64,000 nucleotides of DNA from Cyprinodon diabolis. Lineage: Eukaryota; Chordata; Actinopteri; Cyprinodontiformes; Cyprinodontidae. Where the stretch lies: the NCBI GenBank assembly GCA_030533445.1, contig JARPUW010000335.1, positions 1 to 64,000 of the forward strand, given 5' to 3'. Numbering within the stretch: the first letter of the stretch is position 1; the number at the start of each line of letters is the position of its first letter. The notes under the pieces were generated by a model that was not told where the DNA came from, made no database searches, and saw nothing but the letters and a program-made list of their open reading frames with translations. Both the position numbers and the translations under genes were made by a program. This document shows, in pieces, positions 34,609 to 47,649 of this stretch.

Positions 34609-37265
34609 TTATAATTCTCCCGTATACCCAAAACTTCGGCGCGTAACTAGTCCCGCACGGTTTGGCGGATCGGGCCCAAAGTTGGCACACGCGTCGGGAC
34701 CAATGGGGTGATGTGTGCTTGTATAAAACTTTCTCATTAGTCCGAAGGTTTGCGAATTATTAGCGAAAACGTCGCAAAAAAATCCCATAGGAAATGAATG
34801 GGGAGAGGAAAAAAAAAGCATAAAAAACAGCACTTCACTGTGTCGGCATACATTCACCTAGAAAAACAGTTTGAAGCTCAGTTTGTAGATAAATCCTTCG
34901 TCTATTTAAAACTGAAGACGGTATGTTGATAACTGCTACGGTTTTTGTATAATCAGACCTCAAGCGCCACAAAGTTTTAGCAAAATCCAGCCTGCTAGAG
35001 TGGAGCAACTGAAAAGCTAGAGTGTGAGGCAGGCGTTTTTTAAACACAAAAAAACATTTTAAACTCGCCCTCACGGCCACATATTTATAGCTAGAGTCAC
35101 CATTTTTGGTCAGTTTGTAGACTGAAATCTCTGGACCCACACAATATCTTCGGAATTACGGTAGGATTAATACTTTTCCTTAAAAACCCTCCAGACCGAC
35201 CTAAAGTCGATGAAAATCAGAGCCGTTTTTCATTGGTTTTGGAGCAGAAGAGGGGAGAAAAACGAATCCGACTATGTGTTTTAAACTCGTCATAAATATT
35301 TTTCTGAATGACACACATACACCAAAGTTGGCATAGTTGGAGTCGAAGGATGTCTGACGCTCACGGTGAAAAAATTTTTTGAATAACTCATACGGTTTTT
35401 GCTCAGCAGTCGTTTGTTCGGAGGACATTTTAAGCACCTGAAAGCTGAGTGACAGTGACCTGCTGCAGCTAGCTCAATTAGAAGCTTAGGTGTGATGAAA
35501 CGTTTTTTCTTTTTCTTTCTCTTCCCATTCAGTTTGTAGATGACCTACAGCCATGAAAGTTACTCCAATTGAAGACAAGATATAGCTGTCGCTTAGATAA
35601 AAAGAATTTTTCAGACACCTTTTACGGTTTTTACTCAGCAGTCGTTTGTTCGGAGGGGTGCTTTAGCAGCTAAAAGGTGAGTGAGAGTGAGGTCCTGCAG
35701 TTCAAACAAAGGGAGGAGCAGGTGGGCCAACCATTTTGTTTGTGCTTCGTTTTGGGTTGTGAAAGACCTACAGACATGAAGGTTACCCCAGTCTGAGACA
35801 AAGGATAGATGTTGCTTTCACTGAAAGAATTTTTCAGATATCTTTTACGGTTTTTGCTCAGCAGTCGTTTGTTCGGAGGGTAAGCACCTGGAAGCTAGCT
35901 GACAGTTAGCTTCTGCAGCAGCCTGCTAGAGTGCAGCTGCTGAAATCTTAGTGTGAGGCGGCCATTTTTTTAAGATCAAACATCTTATTCTCGCCCTCAC
36001 GGCCACATATTTGGAGCTACAGTCACCATTTTTGGTCAGTTTGTAGACTGAAACCTCTGGACTCACACAATGTCTTCGGAATTACGGTAGGATTAATACT
36101 TTTCCTTAAAAACCCTCCAGACCAACCTAAAGTCGATGAGTTTCAGCCTTTCTCCATTCTTTTTGAGCTGAAGATGGGAGAGAAACGAATCAGACTATGT
36201 GTTTTCAAGTCGTCATAAATATTGTTCTGAATGACACACATACACCAAAGTTGGTATACTTGGAGTCGAAGGATTGCTGATGCTCATGGTGAAAATGTTT
36301 TTTGAATAACTCATACGGTTTTTGATCAGTAGTCGTTTGTTTTCGTTGCCGTTCTTCCCATACAAAAAAGCCTGGGAAGAAGAAACCAATAGTGAGTGCA
36401 GCTGTTGTCTGTGTCAGTGAGAGGCTCGTTAAGCGTTGTCAAGGTTACCAAGCTTCAAACAGATTTTACCTCTGCTGTTTTAAACAGCACATATTAATCT
36501 AATGGAGGGTGAAAGGACTGATTTAACATTGGGAAATGGATACTATATGACTGCTGTCCATGACACTTCCCTTGCCACTCAGCACTGATAGACTTTCAAA
36601 ATAAGACTCCAGGGACCCTACAAAATAAAAGCCTCTATATTTTTTACATATATTTATTGCCCTATATGGCTCAATATTATGACCCAAACTCAACCCCGTT
36701 TTAGAGAATAGACTCTAGGAGACTGTTTAAAACACACCCTATAGCAAATTTCAAAATAAAAGCCTCCCATTTCCGCTTCATCTACTGCCCTAATAACATG
36801 GAAAAAGAGTGATTTAACGATTGGAAAGTAATCAACTATCATTGACGGGTCTGAACATTTTCTATAAACACAACTCTGTTGGACTTTCAAAATAAGACTC
36901 CAGCGACCCTACAAAATAAAAGCCTCTAGATTATACTAATGCATTAATTGATGCAAATGGCTCAACATTATGACCCAAACTCTTCCAGGTTGTTTTTATT
37001 AGACTCTAGTGACCTTTTCAAAACACACCCAGAGCAAATTTCACAATAAAAGTCTCCCATTTACTCTGTAATACAGCAACTATTCACCTAATAACATGGA
37101 AAACCAGTGATTTAACATTTGGAAATTGATTCTATATAACTGCTGGGCATGACCCATCTTTAGATGCACTTCCATGATAGACTTTCAAAATAAGACTCCA
37201 GGGACTCTACAGAATAAAAGCCTCTTCCTTATACACACTCATACATTCTGGCATATTGCTCATTG

Positions 37266-37475
37266 CCATTTGTAATTTCATCACTGCAATGGCTCTTAGA
37301 AGGCGGGCGGAGCCCGCCATTGGTGATTTCATCACTGCAATGGCTCTTAGAAGGCGGGCGGAGCCCGCCATTGGTGATTTCATCACTGCAATGGCTCTTA
37401 GCAGGCGGGCAGAGCCCGCCATTGGTGATTTTTTTCATCGCTGCAAGGGCTCCTAGCAGGCGGGCGGAGCCCACC
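37266..37475 (+). repeat. GC-hairpin array, U12: four hairpins
   Basis: The loops are GGA, GGA, AGA and GGA, on a plain 51-bp period. The last hairpin has the mismatched GCCCACC arm. The array begins CCATTTGTAATTTC in place of CCATTGGTGATTTC, which weakens the first AT stem. Confidence 0.95.
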
Positions 37476-37748
37476 AACTGAGCTTTACCCACTGCGGTTC
37501 AATATGGACAACCCATATTACCCTTTTGCATCATACGCTGTGCACGTCTATTTCCCAGATTTCAGCACAAGTGGCACACAGCTCTCTTTGCCCATGACCT
37601 AGCCCTCTTTCCTTCCCTCAGCAGCCCTCAAAGGCGTAAGCAGTTGGTCTGGGGAGCCCCGACATCACTTGCCAGGGCCGTATTGGCCCTGTTCCCCAGA
37701 CGGGCAGTAGGTGGCCCCCCTCAAAATTTCTTTAGAAATTTTCTAGTT

Positions 37749-37821
37749 GGGGGGCCACATGCCGAAGGCATGGCCCACCTACTACTATTGCACATATTTA
37801 TTCCGCGTATTATTATTATTA
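37749..37821 (+). repeat. Hairpin minisatellite, one copy (end of U12)
   Basis: A single copy with the CATGCC-GAA-GGCATG stem and a longer ATT run than in U10. Confidence 0.94.
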
Positions 37822-40800
37822 TTATAATTCTCCCGTATACCCAAAACTTCGGCACGTAACTAGTCCCGCACGGTTTGGCGGATCGGGCCCAAAGTTGGCA
37901 CACGCGTCGGGACCAATGGGGTGATGTGTGCTTGTATAAAACTTTCTCATTAGTCCGAAGGTTTGCGAATTATTAGCGAAAACGTCGCAAAAAAATCCCA
38001 TAGGAAATGAATGGGGAGAGGAAAAAAAAAGCATAAAAAACAGCACTTCACTGTGTCGGCATACATTCACCTAGAAAAACAGTTTGAAGCTCAGTTTGTA
38101 GATAAATCCTTCGTCTATTTAAAACTGAAGACGGTATGTTGATAACTGCTACGGTTTTTGTATAATCAGACCTCAAGCGCCACAAAGTTTTAGCAAAATC
38201 CAGCCTGCTAGAGTGGAGCAACTGAAAAGCTAGAGTGTGAGGCAGGCGTTTTTTAAACACAAAAAAACATTTTAAACTCGCCCTCACGGCCACATATTTA
38301 TAGCTAGAGTCACCATTTTTGGTCAGTTTGTAGACTGAAATCTCTGGACCCACACAATATCTTCGGAATTACGGTAGGATTAATACTTTTCCTTAAAAAC
38401 CCTCCAGACCGACCTAAAGTCGATGAAAATCAGAGCCGTTTTTCATTGGTTTTGGAGCAGAAGAGGGGAGAAAAACGAATCAGACTATGTGTTTTCAACT
38501 CGTCATAAATATTTTTCTGAATGACACACATACACCAAAGTTGGCATAGTTGGAGTCGAAGGATGACTGACGCTCACGGTGAAAACTTTTTTTGAATAAC
38601 TCATACGGTTTTTGCTCAGCAGTCGTTTGTTCGGAGGACATTTTAAGCACCTGAAAGCTGAGTGACAGTGACCTGCTGCAGCTAGCTCAATTAGAAGCTT
38701 AGGTGTGATGAAACGTTTTTTCTTTTTCTTTCTCTTCCCATTCAGTTTGTAGATGACCTACAGCCATGAAAGTTACTCCAATTGAAGACAAGATATAGCT
38801 GTCGCTTAGATAAAAAGAATTTTTCAGACACCTTTTACGGTTTTTACTCAGCAGTCGTTTGTTCGGAGGGGTGCTTTAGCAGCTAAAAGGTGAGTGAGAG
38901 TGAGGTCCTGCAGTTCAAACAAAGGGAGGAGCAGGTGGGCCAACCATTTTGTTTGTGCTTCGTTTTGGGTTGTGAAAGACCTACAGACATGAAGGTTACC
39001 CCAGTCTGAGACAAAGGATAGATGTTGCTTTCACTGAAAGAATTTTTCAGATATCTTTTACGGTTTTTGCTCAGCAGTCGTTTGTTCGGAGGGTAAGCAC
39101 CTGGAAGCTAGCTGACAGTTAGCTTCTGCAGCAGCCTGCTAGAGTGCAGCTGCTGAAATCTTAGTGTGAGGCGGCCATTTTTTTAAGATCAAACATCTTA
39201 TTCTCGCCCTCACGGCCACATATTTGGACCTACAGTCACCATTTTTGGTCAGTTTGTAGACTGAAACCTCTGGACTCACACAATGTCTTCGGAATTACGG
39301 TAGGATTAATACTTTTCCTTAAAAACCCTCCAGACCAACCTAAAGTCGATGAGTTTCAGCCTTTCTCCATTCTTTTTAAGCTGAAGATGGGAGAAAAACG
39401 AATCAGACTATGTGTTTTCAAGTCGTCATAAATATTGTTCTGAATGACACACATACACCAAAGTTGGTATAGTTGGAGTCGAAGGATTGCTGATGCTCAT
39501 GGTGAAATTTTTTTTTTTAATAACTCATACGGTTTTTGCTCAGCAGTCGTTTGTTCGGTGCCGTTCTTCCCATACAAAAAAGCCTGGGAAGAAGAAACCA
39601 ATAGTGAGTGCAGCTGTTGTCTGTGTCAGTGAGAGGCTCATTAAGCGTTGTCAAGGTTACCAAGCTTCAAACAGATTTTACCTCTGCTGTTTTAAACAGC
39701 ACATATTAATCTAATGGAGGGTGAAAGCACTGATTTAACATTGGGAAATGGATACTATATGACTGCCGTCCATGACACTTCCCTTGCCACTCAGCACTGA
39801 TAGACTTTCAAAATAAGACTCCAGGGACCCTTCAAAATAAAAGCCTCTATATTTTTTACATATATTTATTGCCCTTTATGGCTCAACATTATGACCCAAA
39901 CTCAACCCCATTTTAGAGAATAGACTCTAGGAGACTGTTTAAAACACACCCTATGGCAAATTTCAAAATAAAAGCCTCCCATTTCCGCTTCATCTACTGC
40001 CCTAATAAAATGGAAAAAGAGTGATTTAACGATTGGAAAGTCATCAACTATCATTGATGGGTCTGAACATTTTCTCTAAACACAACTCTGTTGGACTTTC
40101 AAAATAAGACTCCAGGGACCCTACAAAATAAAAGCCTCTAGATTATACTAATGCATTAATTGATGCAAATGGCTCAACATTATGACCCAAACTCTTCCAG
40201 GTTGTTTTTATTAGACTCTAGTGACCTTTTCAAAACACACCCCAGAGCAAATTTCACAATAAAAGTCTCCCATTTACTCTGTAATACAGCAACTATTCAC
40301 CTAATAACATGGAAAACCAGTGATTTAACATTTGGAAATGGATTCTATATCACTGCTGGGCGTGACCCATCTTTTGATGCACATTCATGATAGACTTTCA
40401 AAATAAGACTACAAGGACTCTACAGAATAAAAGCCTCTTCCTTATACACACTCATACATTCCGGCATATTGCTCATTGCCATTGGTGATTTCATCACTGC
40501 AATGGCTCTTAGAAGGCGGGCGGAGCCCGCCAATGGTAACAGGCGGGCGGAGCCCGCCAAAGGTGATTACATCACTGCAATGGCTCTTAGCAGGCGGGCG
40601 GAGCCCGCCATTGGTGATTTCATCACTGCAATGGCTCTTAGAAGGCGGGCAGAGCCCGCCATTGGTGATTTTTTTCTTCACTGAGATGGCTCCTAGCAGG
40701 CGGGCGAAGCCCGCCAACTGGGCTTTACCCACTGTGTTTCAATATGGACAACCCATATTATGCTTGTGCATGATACGCTGTGCACGTCTATTTCCCAGAT

Positions 40801-40989
40801 TTCAGCACAAGTGGCACACAGCTCTCTTTGCCCATGAACTTGCCCTCTTTCCTTCCCTCAGCAGCCCTCAAAGGCGTAAGCAGTTGGTCTGGGGAGCCCC
40901 GACGTCACTTGCCAGGGCCGTATTGGCCCGGTTCCCCAGACGGGCAGTAGGTGGCCCCCCTCAAAATTTCTTTAGAAATTTTCTAGTTA
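37822..40989 (+). repeat. Unit U13, 3,168 bp, twin of U5
   Basis: This unit carries the same private variants as U5, 24,563 bp away, including TTGGACCTAC (39224), GGCTCATTAAG (39636), ATTCCGGCAT (40458) and ATTATGCTTGTGCATGATAC (40757). It lacks the two minisatellite copies that end U5. Confidence 0.97.
40479..40715 (+). repeat. GC-hairpin array, U13: five hairpins
   Basis: Standard form with loops GGA, GGA, GGA, AGA and GAA and all arms intact. Confidence 0.96.
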
Positions 40990-43648
40990 TTATAATTCTC
41001 CCGTATACCCAAAACTTCGGCGCGTAACTAGTCCCGCATGGTTTGGCGGATCGGGCCCAAAGTTGGCACACGCGTCGGGACCAATGGGGTGATGTGTGCT
41101 TGTATAAAACTTTCTCATTAGTCCGAAGGTTTGCGAATTATTAGCGAAAACGTCGCAAAAAAATCCCATAGGAAATGAATGGGGAGAGGAAAAAAAAAAG
41201 CATAAAAAACAGCACTTCACTGTGTCGCCATACATTCACCTAGAAAAACAGTTTGAAGCTCAGTTTGTAGATAAATCCTTCGTCTATTTAAAACTGAAGA
41301 CGGTATGTTGATAACTGCTACGGTTTTTGTATAATCAGACCTCAAGCGCCACAAAGTTTTAGCAAAATCCAGCCTGCTAGAGTGGAGCAACTGAAAAGCT
41401 AGAGTGTGAGGCAGGCGTTTTTTAAACACAAAAAAACATTTTAAACTCGCCCTCACGGCCACATATTTATAGGTAGAGTCACCATTTTTGGTCAGTTTGT
41501 AGACTGAAATCTCTGGACCCACACAATATCTTCGGAATTACGGTAGGATTAATACTTTTCCTTAAAAACCCTCCAGACCGACCTAAAGTCGATGAAAATC
41601 AGAGCCGTTTTTCATTGGTTTTGGAGCAGAAGAGGGGAGAAAAACGAATCAGACTATGTGTTTTAAACTCGTCATAAATATTTTTCTGAATGACACACAT
41701 ACACCAAAGTTGGCATAGTTGGAGTCGAAGGATGACTGACGCTCACGGTGAAAAAATTTTTTGAATAACTCATACGGTTTTTGCTCAGCAGTCGTTTGTT
41801 CGGAGGACATTTTAAGCACCTGAAAGCTGAGTGACAGTGACCTGCTGCAGCTAGCTCAATTAGAAGCTTAGGTGTGATGAAACGTTTTTTCTTTTTCTTT
41901 CTCTTCCCATTCAGTTTGTAGATGACCTACAGCCATGAAAGTTACTCCAATTGAAGACAAGATATAGCTGTCGCTTAGATAAAAAGAATTTTTCAGATAC
42001 CTTTTACGGTTTTTACTCAGCAGTCGTTTGTTCGGAGGGGTGCTTTAGCAGCTAAAAGGTGAGTGAGAGTGAGGTCCTGCAGTTCAAACAAAGGGAGGAG
42101 CAGGTGGGCCAACCATTTTGTTTGTGCTTCGTTTTGGGTTGTGAAAGACCTACAGACATGAAGGTTACCCCAGTCTGAGACAAAGGATAGATGTTGCTTT
42201 CACTGAAAGAATTTTTCAGATATCTTTTACGGTTTTTGCTCAGCAGTCGTTTGTTCGGAGGGTAAGCACCTGGAAGCTAGCTGACAGTTAGCTTCTGCAG
42301 CAGCCTGCTAGAGTGCAGCTGCTGAAATCTTAGTGTGAGGCGGCCATTTTTTTAAGATCAAACATCTTATTCTCGCCCTCACGGCCACATATTTGGAGCT
42401 ACAGTCACCATTTTTGGTCAGTTTGTAGACTGAAACCTCTGGACTCACACAATGTCTTCGGAATTACGGTAGGATTAATACTTTTCCTTAAAAACCCTCC
42501 AGACCAACCTAAAGTCGATGAGAGTTTCAGCCTTTCTCTATTCTTTTTGAGCTGAAGATGGGAGAGAAACGAATCAGACTATGTGTTTTCAACTCGTCAT
42601 AAATATTTTTCTGAATGACACACATACACCAAAGTTGGTATAGTTGGAGTCGAAGGATTGCTGATGCTCATGGTGAAAATGTTTTTTGAATAACTCATAC
42701 GGTTTTTGATCAGTAGTCGTTTGTTCGGTGCCGTTCTTCCCATACAAAAAAGCCTGGGAAGAAGAAACCAATAGTGAGTGCAGCTGTTGTCTGTGTCAGT
42801 GAGAGGCTCGTTAAGCGTTGTCAAGGTTACCAAGCTTCAAACAGATTTTACCTCTGCTGTTTTAAACAGCACATATTAATCTAATGGAGGGTGAAAGGAC
42901 TGATTTAACATTGGGAAATGGATACTATATGACTGCTGTCCATGACACTTCCCTTGCCACTCAGCACTGATAGACTTTCAAAATAAGACTCCAGGGACCC
43001 TACAAAATAAAAGCCTCTATATTTTTTACATATATTTATTGCCCTATATGGCTCAACATTATGACCCAAACTCAACCCCGTTTTAGAGAATAGACTCTAG
43101 GAGACTGTTTAAAACACACCCTATAGCAAATTTCAAAATAAAAGCCTCCCATTTCCGCTTCATCTACTGCCCTAATAACATGGAAAAAGAGTGATTTAAC
43201 GATTGGAAAGTAATCAACTATCATTGACGGGTCTGAACATTTTCTATAAACACAACTCTGTTGGACTTTCAAAATAAGACTCCAGGGACCCTACAAAATA
43301 AAAGCCTCTAGATTATAGTAATGCATTAATTGATGCAAATGGCTCAACATTATGACCCAAACTCTTCCAGGTTGTTTTTATTAGACTCTAGTGACCTTTT
43401 CAAAACACACCCCAGAGCAAATTTCACAATAAAAGTCTCCCATTTACTCTGTAATACAGCAACTATTCACCTAATAACATGGAAAACCAGTGATTTAACA
43501 TTTGGAAATGGATTCTATATCACTGCTGGGCGTGACCCATCTTTTGATGCACATTCATGATAGACTTTCAAAATAAGACTACAAGGACTCTACAGAATAA
43601 AAGCCTCTTCCTTATACACACTCATACATTCTGGCATATTGCTCATTG

Positions 43649-43858
43649 CCATTGGTGATTTCATCACTGCAATGGCTCTTAGAAGGCGGGCGGAGCCCGC
43701 CAAAGGTGATTACATCACTGCAATGGCTCTTAGCAGGCGGGCGGAGCCCGCCATTGGTGATTTCATCACTGCAATGGCTCTTAGAAGGCGGGCAGAGCCC
43801 GCCATTGGTGATTTTTTTCTTCACTGAGATGGCTCCTCGCAGGCGGGCGAAGCCCGCC
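43649..43858 (+). repeat. GC-hairpin array, U14: four hairpins
   Basis: One hairpin together with the short AATGGTAACA linker, 27 bp in all, is missing from the standard array. The remaining loops are GGA, GGA, AGA and GAA. Confidence 0.95.
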
Positions 43859-44131
43859 AACTGGGCTTTACCCACTGTGTTTCAATATGGACAACCCATA
43901 TTACCCTTGTGCATCATACGCTGTGCACGTCTATTTCCCAGATTTCAGCACAAGTGGCACACAGCTCTCTTTACCCATGAACTTGCCCTCTTTCCTTCCC
44001 TCAGCAGCCCTCAAAGGCGTAAGCAGTTGGTCTGGGGAGCCCCGACGTCACTTGCCAGGGCCGTATTGGCCCGGTTCCCCAGACGGGCAGTAGGTGGCCC
44101 CCCTCAAAATTTCTTTAGAAATTTTCTAGTT

Positions 44132-44408
44132 GGGGGGCCACATGCCGAAGGCATGGCCCACCTACTACTATTGCACATATTTATTCCGCGTATTATTATT
44201 ATTGGGGGGCCACATGCCGAAGGCATGGCCCACCTACTACTATTGCACATATTTATTCCGCGTATTATTGGGGGGCCACATGCCGAAGGCATGGCCCACC
44301 TACTACTATTGCACATATTTATTCCGCGTATTATTGGGGGGCCACATGCCGAAGGCATGGCCCACCTACTACTATTGCACATATTTATTCCGCGTATTAT
44401 TATTATTA
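44132..44408 (+). repeat. Hairpin minisatellite, four copies (end of U14)
   Basis: Four copies of the 66-72-bp repeat follow one another, each with the CATGCC-GAA-GGCATG stem. Copies 1 and 4 end in longer ATT runs and copies 2 and 3 in the shortest form. The period stays a multiple of three, which is why long spurious reading frames cross it on both strands. Confidence 0.95.
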
Positions 44409-47066
44409 TTATAATTCTCCCGTATACCCAAAACTTCGGCGCGTAACTAGTCCCGCACGGTTTGGCGGATCGGGCCCAAAGTTGGCACACGCGTCGGGAC
44501 CAATGGGGTGATGTGTGCTTGTATAAAACTTTCTCATTAGTCCGAAGGTTTGCGAATTATTAGTGAAAACGTCGCAAAAAAATCCCATAGGAAATGAATG
44601 GGGAGAGGAAAAAAAAAGCATAAAAAACAGCACTTCACTGTGTCGGCATACATTCACCTAGAAAAACAGTTTGAAGCTCAGTTTGTAGATAAATCCTTTG
44701 TCTATTTAAAACTGAAGACGGTATGTTGATAACTGCTACGGTTTTTGTATAATCAGACCTCAAGCACCACAAAGTTTTAGCAAAATCCAGCCTGCTAGAG
44801 TGGAGCAACTGAAAAGCTAGAGTGTGAGGCAGGCGTTTTTTAAACACAAAAAAACATTTTAAACTCGCCCTCACGGCCACATATTTATAGCTAGAGTCAC
44901 CATTTTTGGTCAGTTTGTAGACTGAAATCTCTGGACCCACACAATATCTTCGGAATTACGGTAGGATTAATACTTTTCCTTAAAAACCCTCCAGACCGAC
45001 CTAAAGTCGATGAAAATCAGAGCCGTTTTTCATTGGTTTTGGAGCAGAAGAGGGGAGAAAAACGAATCAGACTATGTGTTTTAAACTCGTCATAAATATT
45101 TTTCTGAATGACACACATACACCAAAGTTGGCATAGTTGGAGTCGAAGGATGACTGACGCTCACGGTGAAAAATTTTTTTGAATAACTCATACGGTTTTT
45201 GCTCAGCAGTCGTTTGTTCGGAGGACATTTTAAGCACCTGAAAGCTGAGTGACAGTGACCTGCTGCAGCTAGCTCAATTAGAAGCTTAGGTGTGATGAAA
45301 CGTTTTTTCTTTTTCTTTCTCTTCCCATTCAGTTTGTAGATGACCTACAGCCATGAAAGTTACTCCAATTGAAGACAAGATATTGCTGTCGCTTAGATAA
45401 AAAGAATTTTTGAGATACCTTTTACGGTTTTTACTCAGCAGTCGTTTGTTCGGAGGGGTGCTTTAGCAGCTAAAAGGTGAGTGAGAGTGAGGTCCTGCAG
45501 TTAAAAGAAAGGGAGGAGCAGGTGGGCCAACCATTTTGTTTGTGCTTCGTTTTGGGTTGTGAAAGACCTACAGACATGAAGGTTACCCCAGTCTGAGACA
45601 AAGGATAGATGTTGCTTTCACTGAAAGAATTTTTCAGATATCTTTTACGGTTTTTGCTCAGCAGTCGTTTGTTCGGAGGGTAAGCACCTGGAAGCTAGCT
45701 GACAGTTAGCTTCTGCAGCAGCCTGCTAGAGTGCAGCTGCTGAAATCTTAGTGTGAGGCGGCCATTTTTTTCAGATCAAACATCTTATTCTCGCCCTCAC
45801 GGCCACATATTTGGAGCTACAGTCACCATTTTTGGTCAGTTTGTAGACTGAAACCTCTGGACTCACACAATGTCTTCAGAATTACGGTAGGATTAATACT
45901 TTTCCTTAAAAACCCTCCAGACCAACCTAAAGTCGATGAGAGTTTCAGCCTTTCTCTATTCTTTTTGAGCTGAAGATGGGAGAGAAACGAATCAGACTAT
46001 GTGTTTTCAACTCGTCATAAATATTTTTCTGAATGACACACATACACCAAAGTTGGTATAGTTGGAGTCGAAGGATTGCTGATGCTCATGGTGAAAATGT
46101 TTTTTGAATAACTCATACGGTTTTTGATCAGTAGTCGTTTGTTCGGTGCCGTTCTTCCCATACAAAAAAGCCTGGGAAGAAGAAACCAATAGTGAGTGCA
46201 GCTGTTGTCTGTGTCAGTGAGAGGCTCGTTAAGCGTTGTCAAGGTTACCAAGCTTCAAACAGATTTTACCTCTGCTGTTTTAAACAGCACATATTAATCT
46301 AATGGAGGGTGAAAGGACTGATTTAACATTGGAAAATGGATACTATATGACTGCTGTCCATGACACTTCCCTTGCCACTCAGCACTGATAGACTTTCAAA
46401 ATAAGACTCCAGGGACCCTACAAAATAAAAGCCTCTATATTTTTTACATATATTTATTGCCCTATATGGCTCAACATTATGACCCAAACTCAACCCCGTT
46501 TTAGAGAATAGACTCTAGGAGACTGTTTAAAACACACCCTATAGCAAATTTCAAAATAAAAGCCTCCCATTTCCGCTTCATCTACTGCCCTAATAACATG
46601 GAAAAAGAGTGATTTAACAATTGGAAAGTAATCAACTATCATTGACGGGTCTGAACATTTTCCATAAACACAACTCTGTTGGACTTTCAAAATAAGACTC
46701 CAGCGACCCTACAAAATAAAAGCCTCTAGATTATACTAATGCATTAATTGATGCAAATGGCTCAACATTATGACCCAAACTCTTCCAGGTTGTTTTTATT
46801 AGACTCTAGTGACCTTTTCAAAACACACCCCAGAGCAAATTTCACAATAAAAGTCTCCCATTTACTCTGTAATACAGCAACTATTCACCTAATAACATGG
46901 AAAACCAGTGATTTAACATTTGGAAATGGATTCTATATCACTGCTGGGCGTGACCCATCTTTTGATGCACATTCATGATAGACTTTCAAAATAAGACTAC
47001 AAGGACTCTACAGAATAAAAGCCTCTTCCTTATACACACTCATACATTCTGGCATATTGCTCATTG

Positions 47067-47303
47067 CCATTGGTGATTTCATCACTGCAATGGCTCTTAG
47101 AAGGCGGGCGGAGCCCGCCAATGGTAACAGGCGGGCGGAGCCCGCCAAAGGTGATTACATCACTGCAATGGCTCTTAGCAGGCGGGCGGAGCCCGCCATT
47201 GGTGATTTCATCACTGCAATGGCTCTTAGAAGGCGGGCAGAGCCCGCCATTGGTGATTTTTTTCTTCACTGAGATGGCTCCTAGCAGGCGGGCGAAGCCC
47301 GCC
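47067..47303 (+). repeat. GC-hairpin array, U15: five hairpins
   Basis: Standard form with loops GGA, GGA, GGA, AGA and GAA and all arms intact. Confidence 0.96.
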
Positions 47304-47576
47304 AACTGGGCTTTACCCACTGTGTTTCAATATGGACAACCCATATTACCCTTGTGCATCATACGCTGTGCACGTCTATTTCCCAGATTTCAGCACAAGT
47401 GGCACACAGCTCTCTTTGCCCATGAACTTGCCCTCTTTCCTTCCCTCAGCAGCCCTCAAAGGCGTAAGCAGTTGGTCTGGGGAGCCCCGACGTCACTTGC
47501 CAGGGCCGTATTGGCCCGGTTCCCCAGACGGGCAGTAGGTGGCCCCCCTCAAAATTTCTTTAGAAATTTTCTAGTT

Positions 47577-47649
47577 GGGGGGCCACATGCCGAAGGCATG
47601 GCCCACCTACTACTATTGCACATATTTATTCCGCGTATTATTATTATTA
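47577..47649 (+). repeat. Hairpin minisatellite, one copy (end of U15)
   Basis: A single copy with the CATGCC-GAA-GGCATG stem between the cap and the next leader. Confidence 0.94.

Larger units (their letters stand above)
34609..37821 (+). repeat. Unit U12, 3,213 bp, twin of U19
   Basis: This unit shares GGATGTCTGACG (35348) with U19 only. With U19 and U2 it shares TTTGTTTTCGTTGCCG (36337), GGTATACTTGG (36252) and CTCAATATTATG (36670). It differs from U19 mainly by one minisatellite copy at its end. Confidence 0.97.
40990..44408 (+). repeat. Unit U14, 3,419 bp, four minisatellite copies
   Basis: This unit has the largest minisatellite in the window and a GC array shortened by 27 bp. It has one extra A in the A-run near 41190, and CCGCATGG near 41034 where other units have CCGCACGG. 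GGCTCCTCGCAGG near 43831 is shared with U0. Confidence 0.97.
44409..47649 (+). repeat. Unit U15, 3,241 bp, enriched in CpG decay
   Basis: A complete unit with one minisatellite copy. Five of its private changes are CpG to TpG or CpA: at 44564, 44699, 44766, 45878 and 46620. It belongs to the U1/U6 group by GTTAAAAGAAAGG (near 45500). Confidence 0.97.

Noticed and set aside
43646..44446. Long + strand reading frame of 266 codons (and frames of 160-253 codons in other units)
   Set aside because: It runs across the 51-bp hairpin array and the 66-bp minisatellite, whose periods are multiples of three, so a stop-free frame repeats itself. The product is a low-complexity echo of the repeats, and its length follows the copy number.
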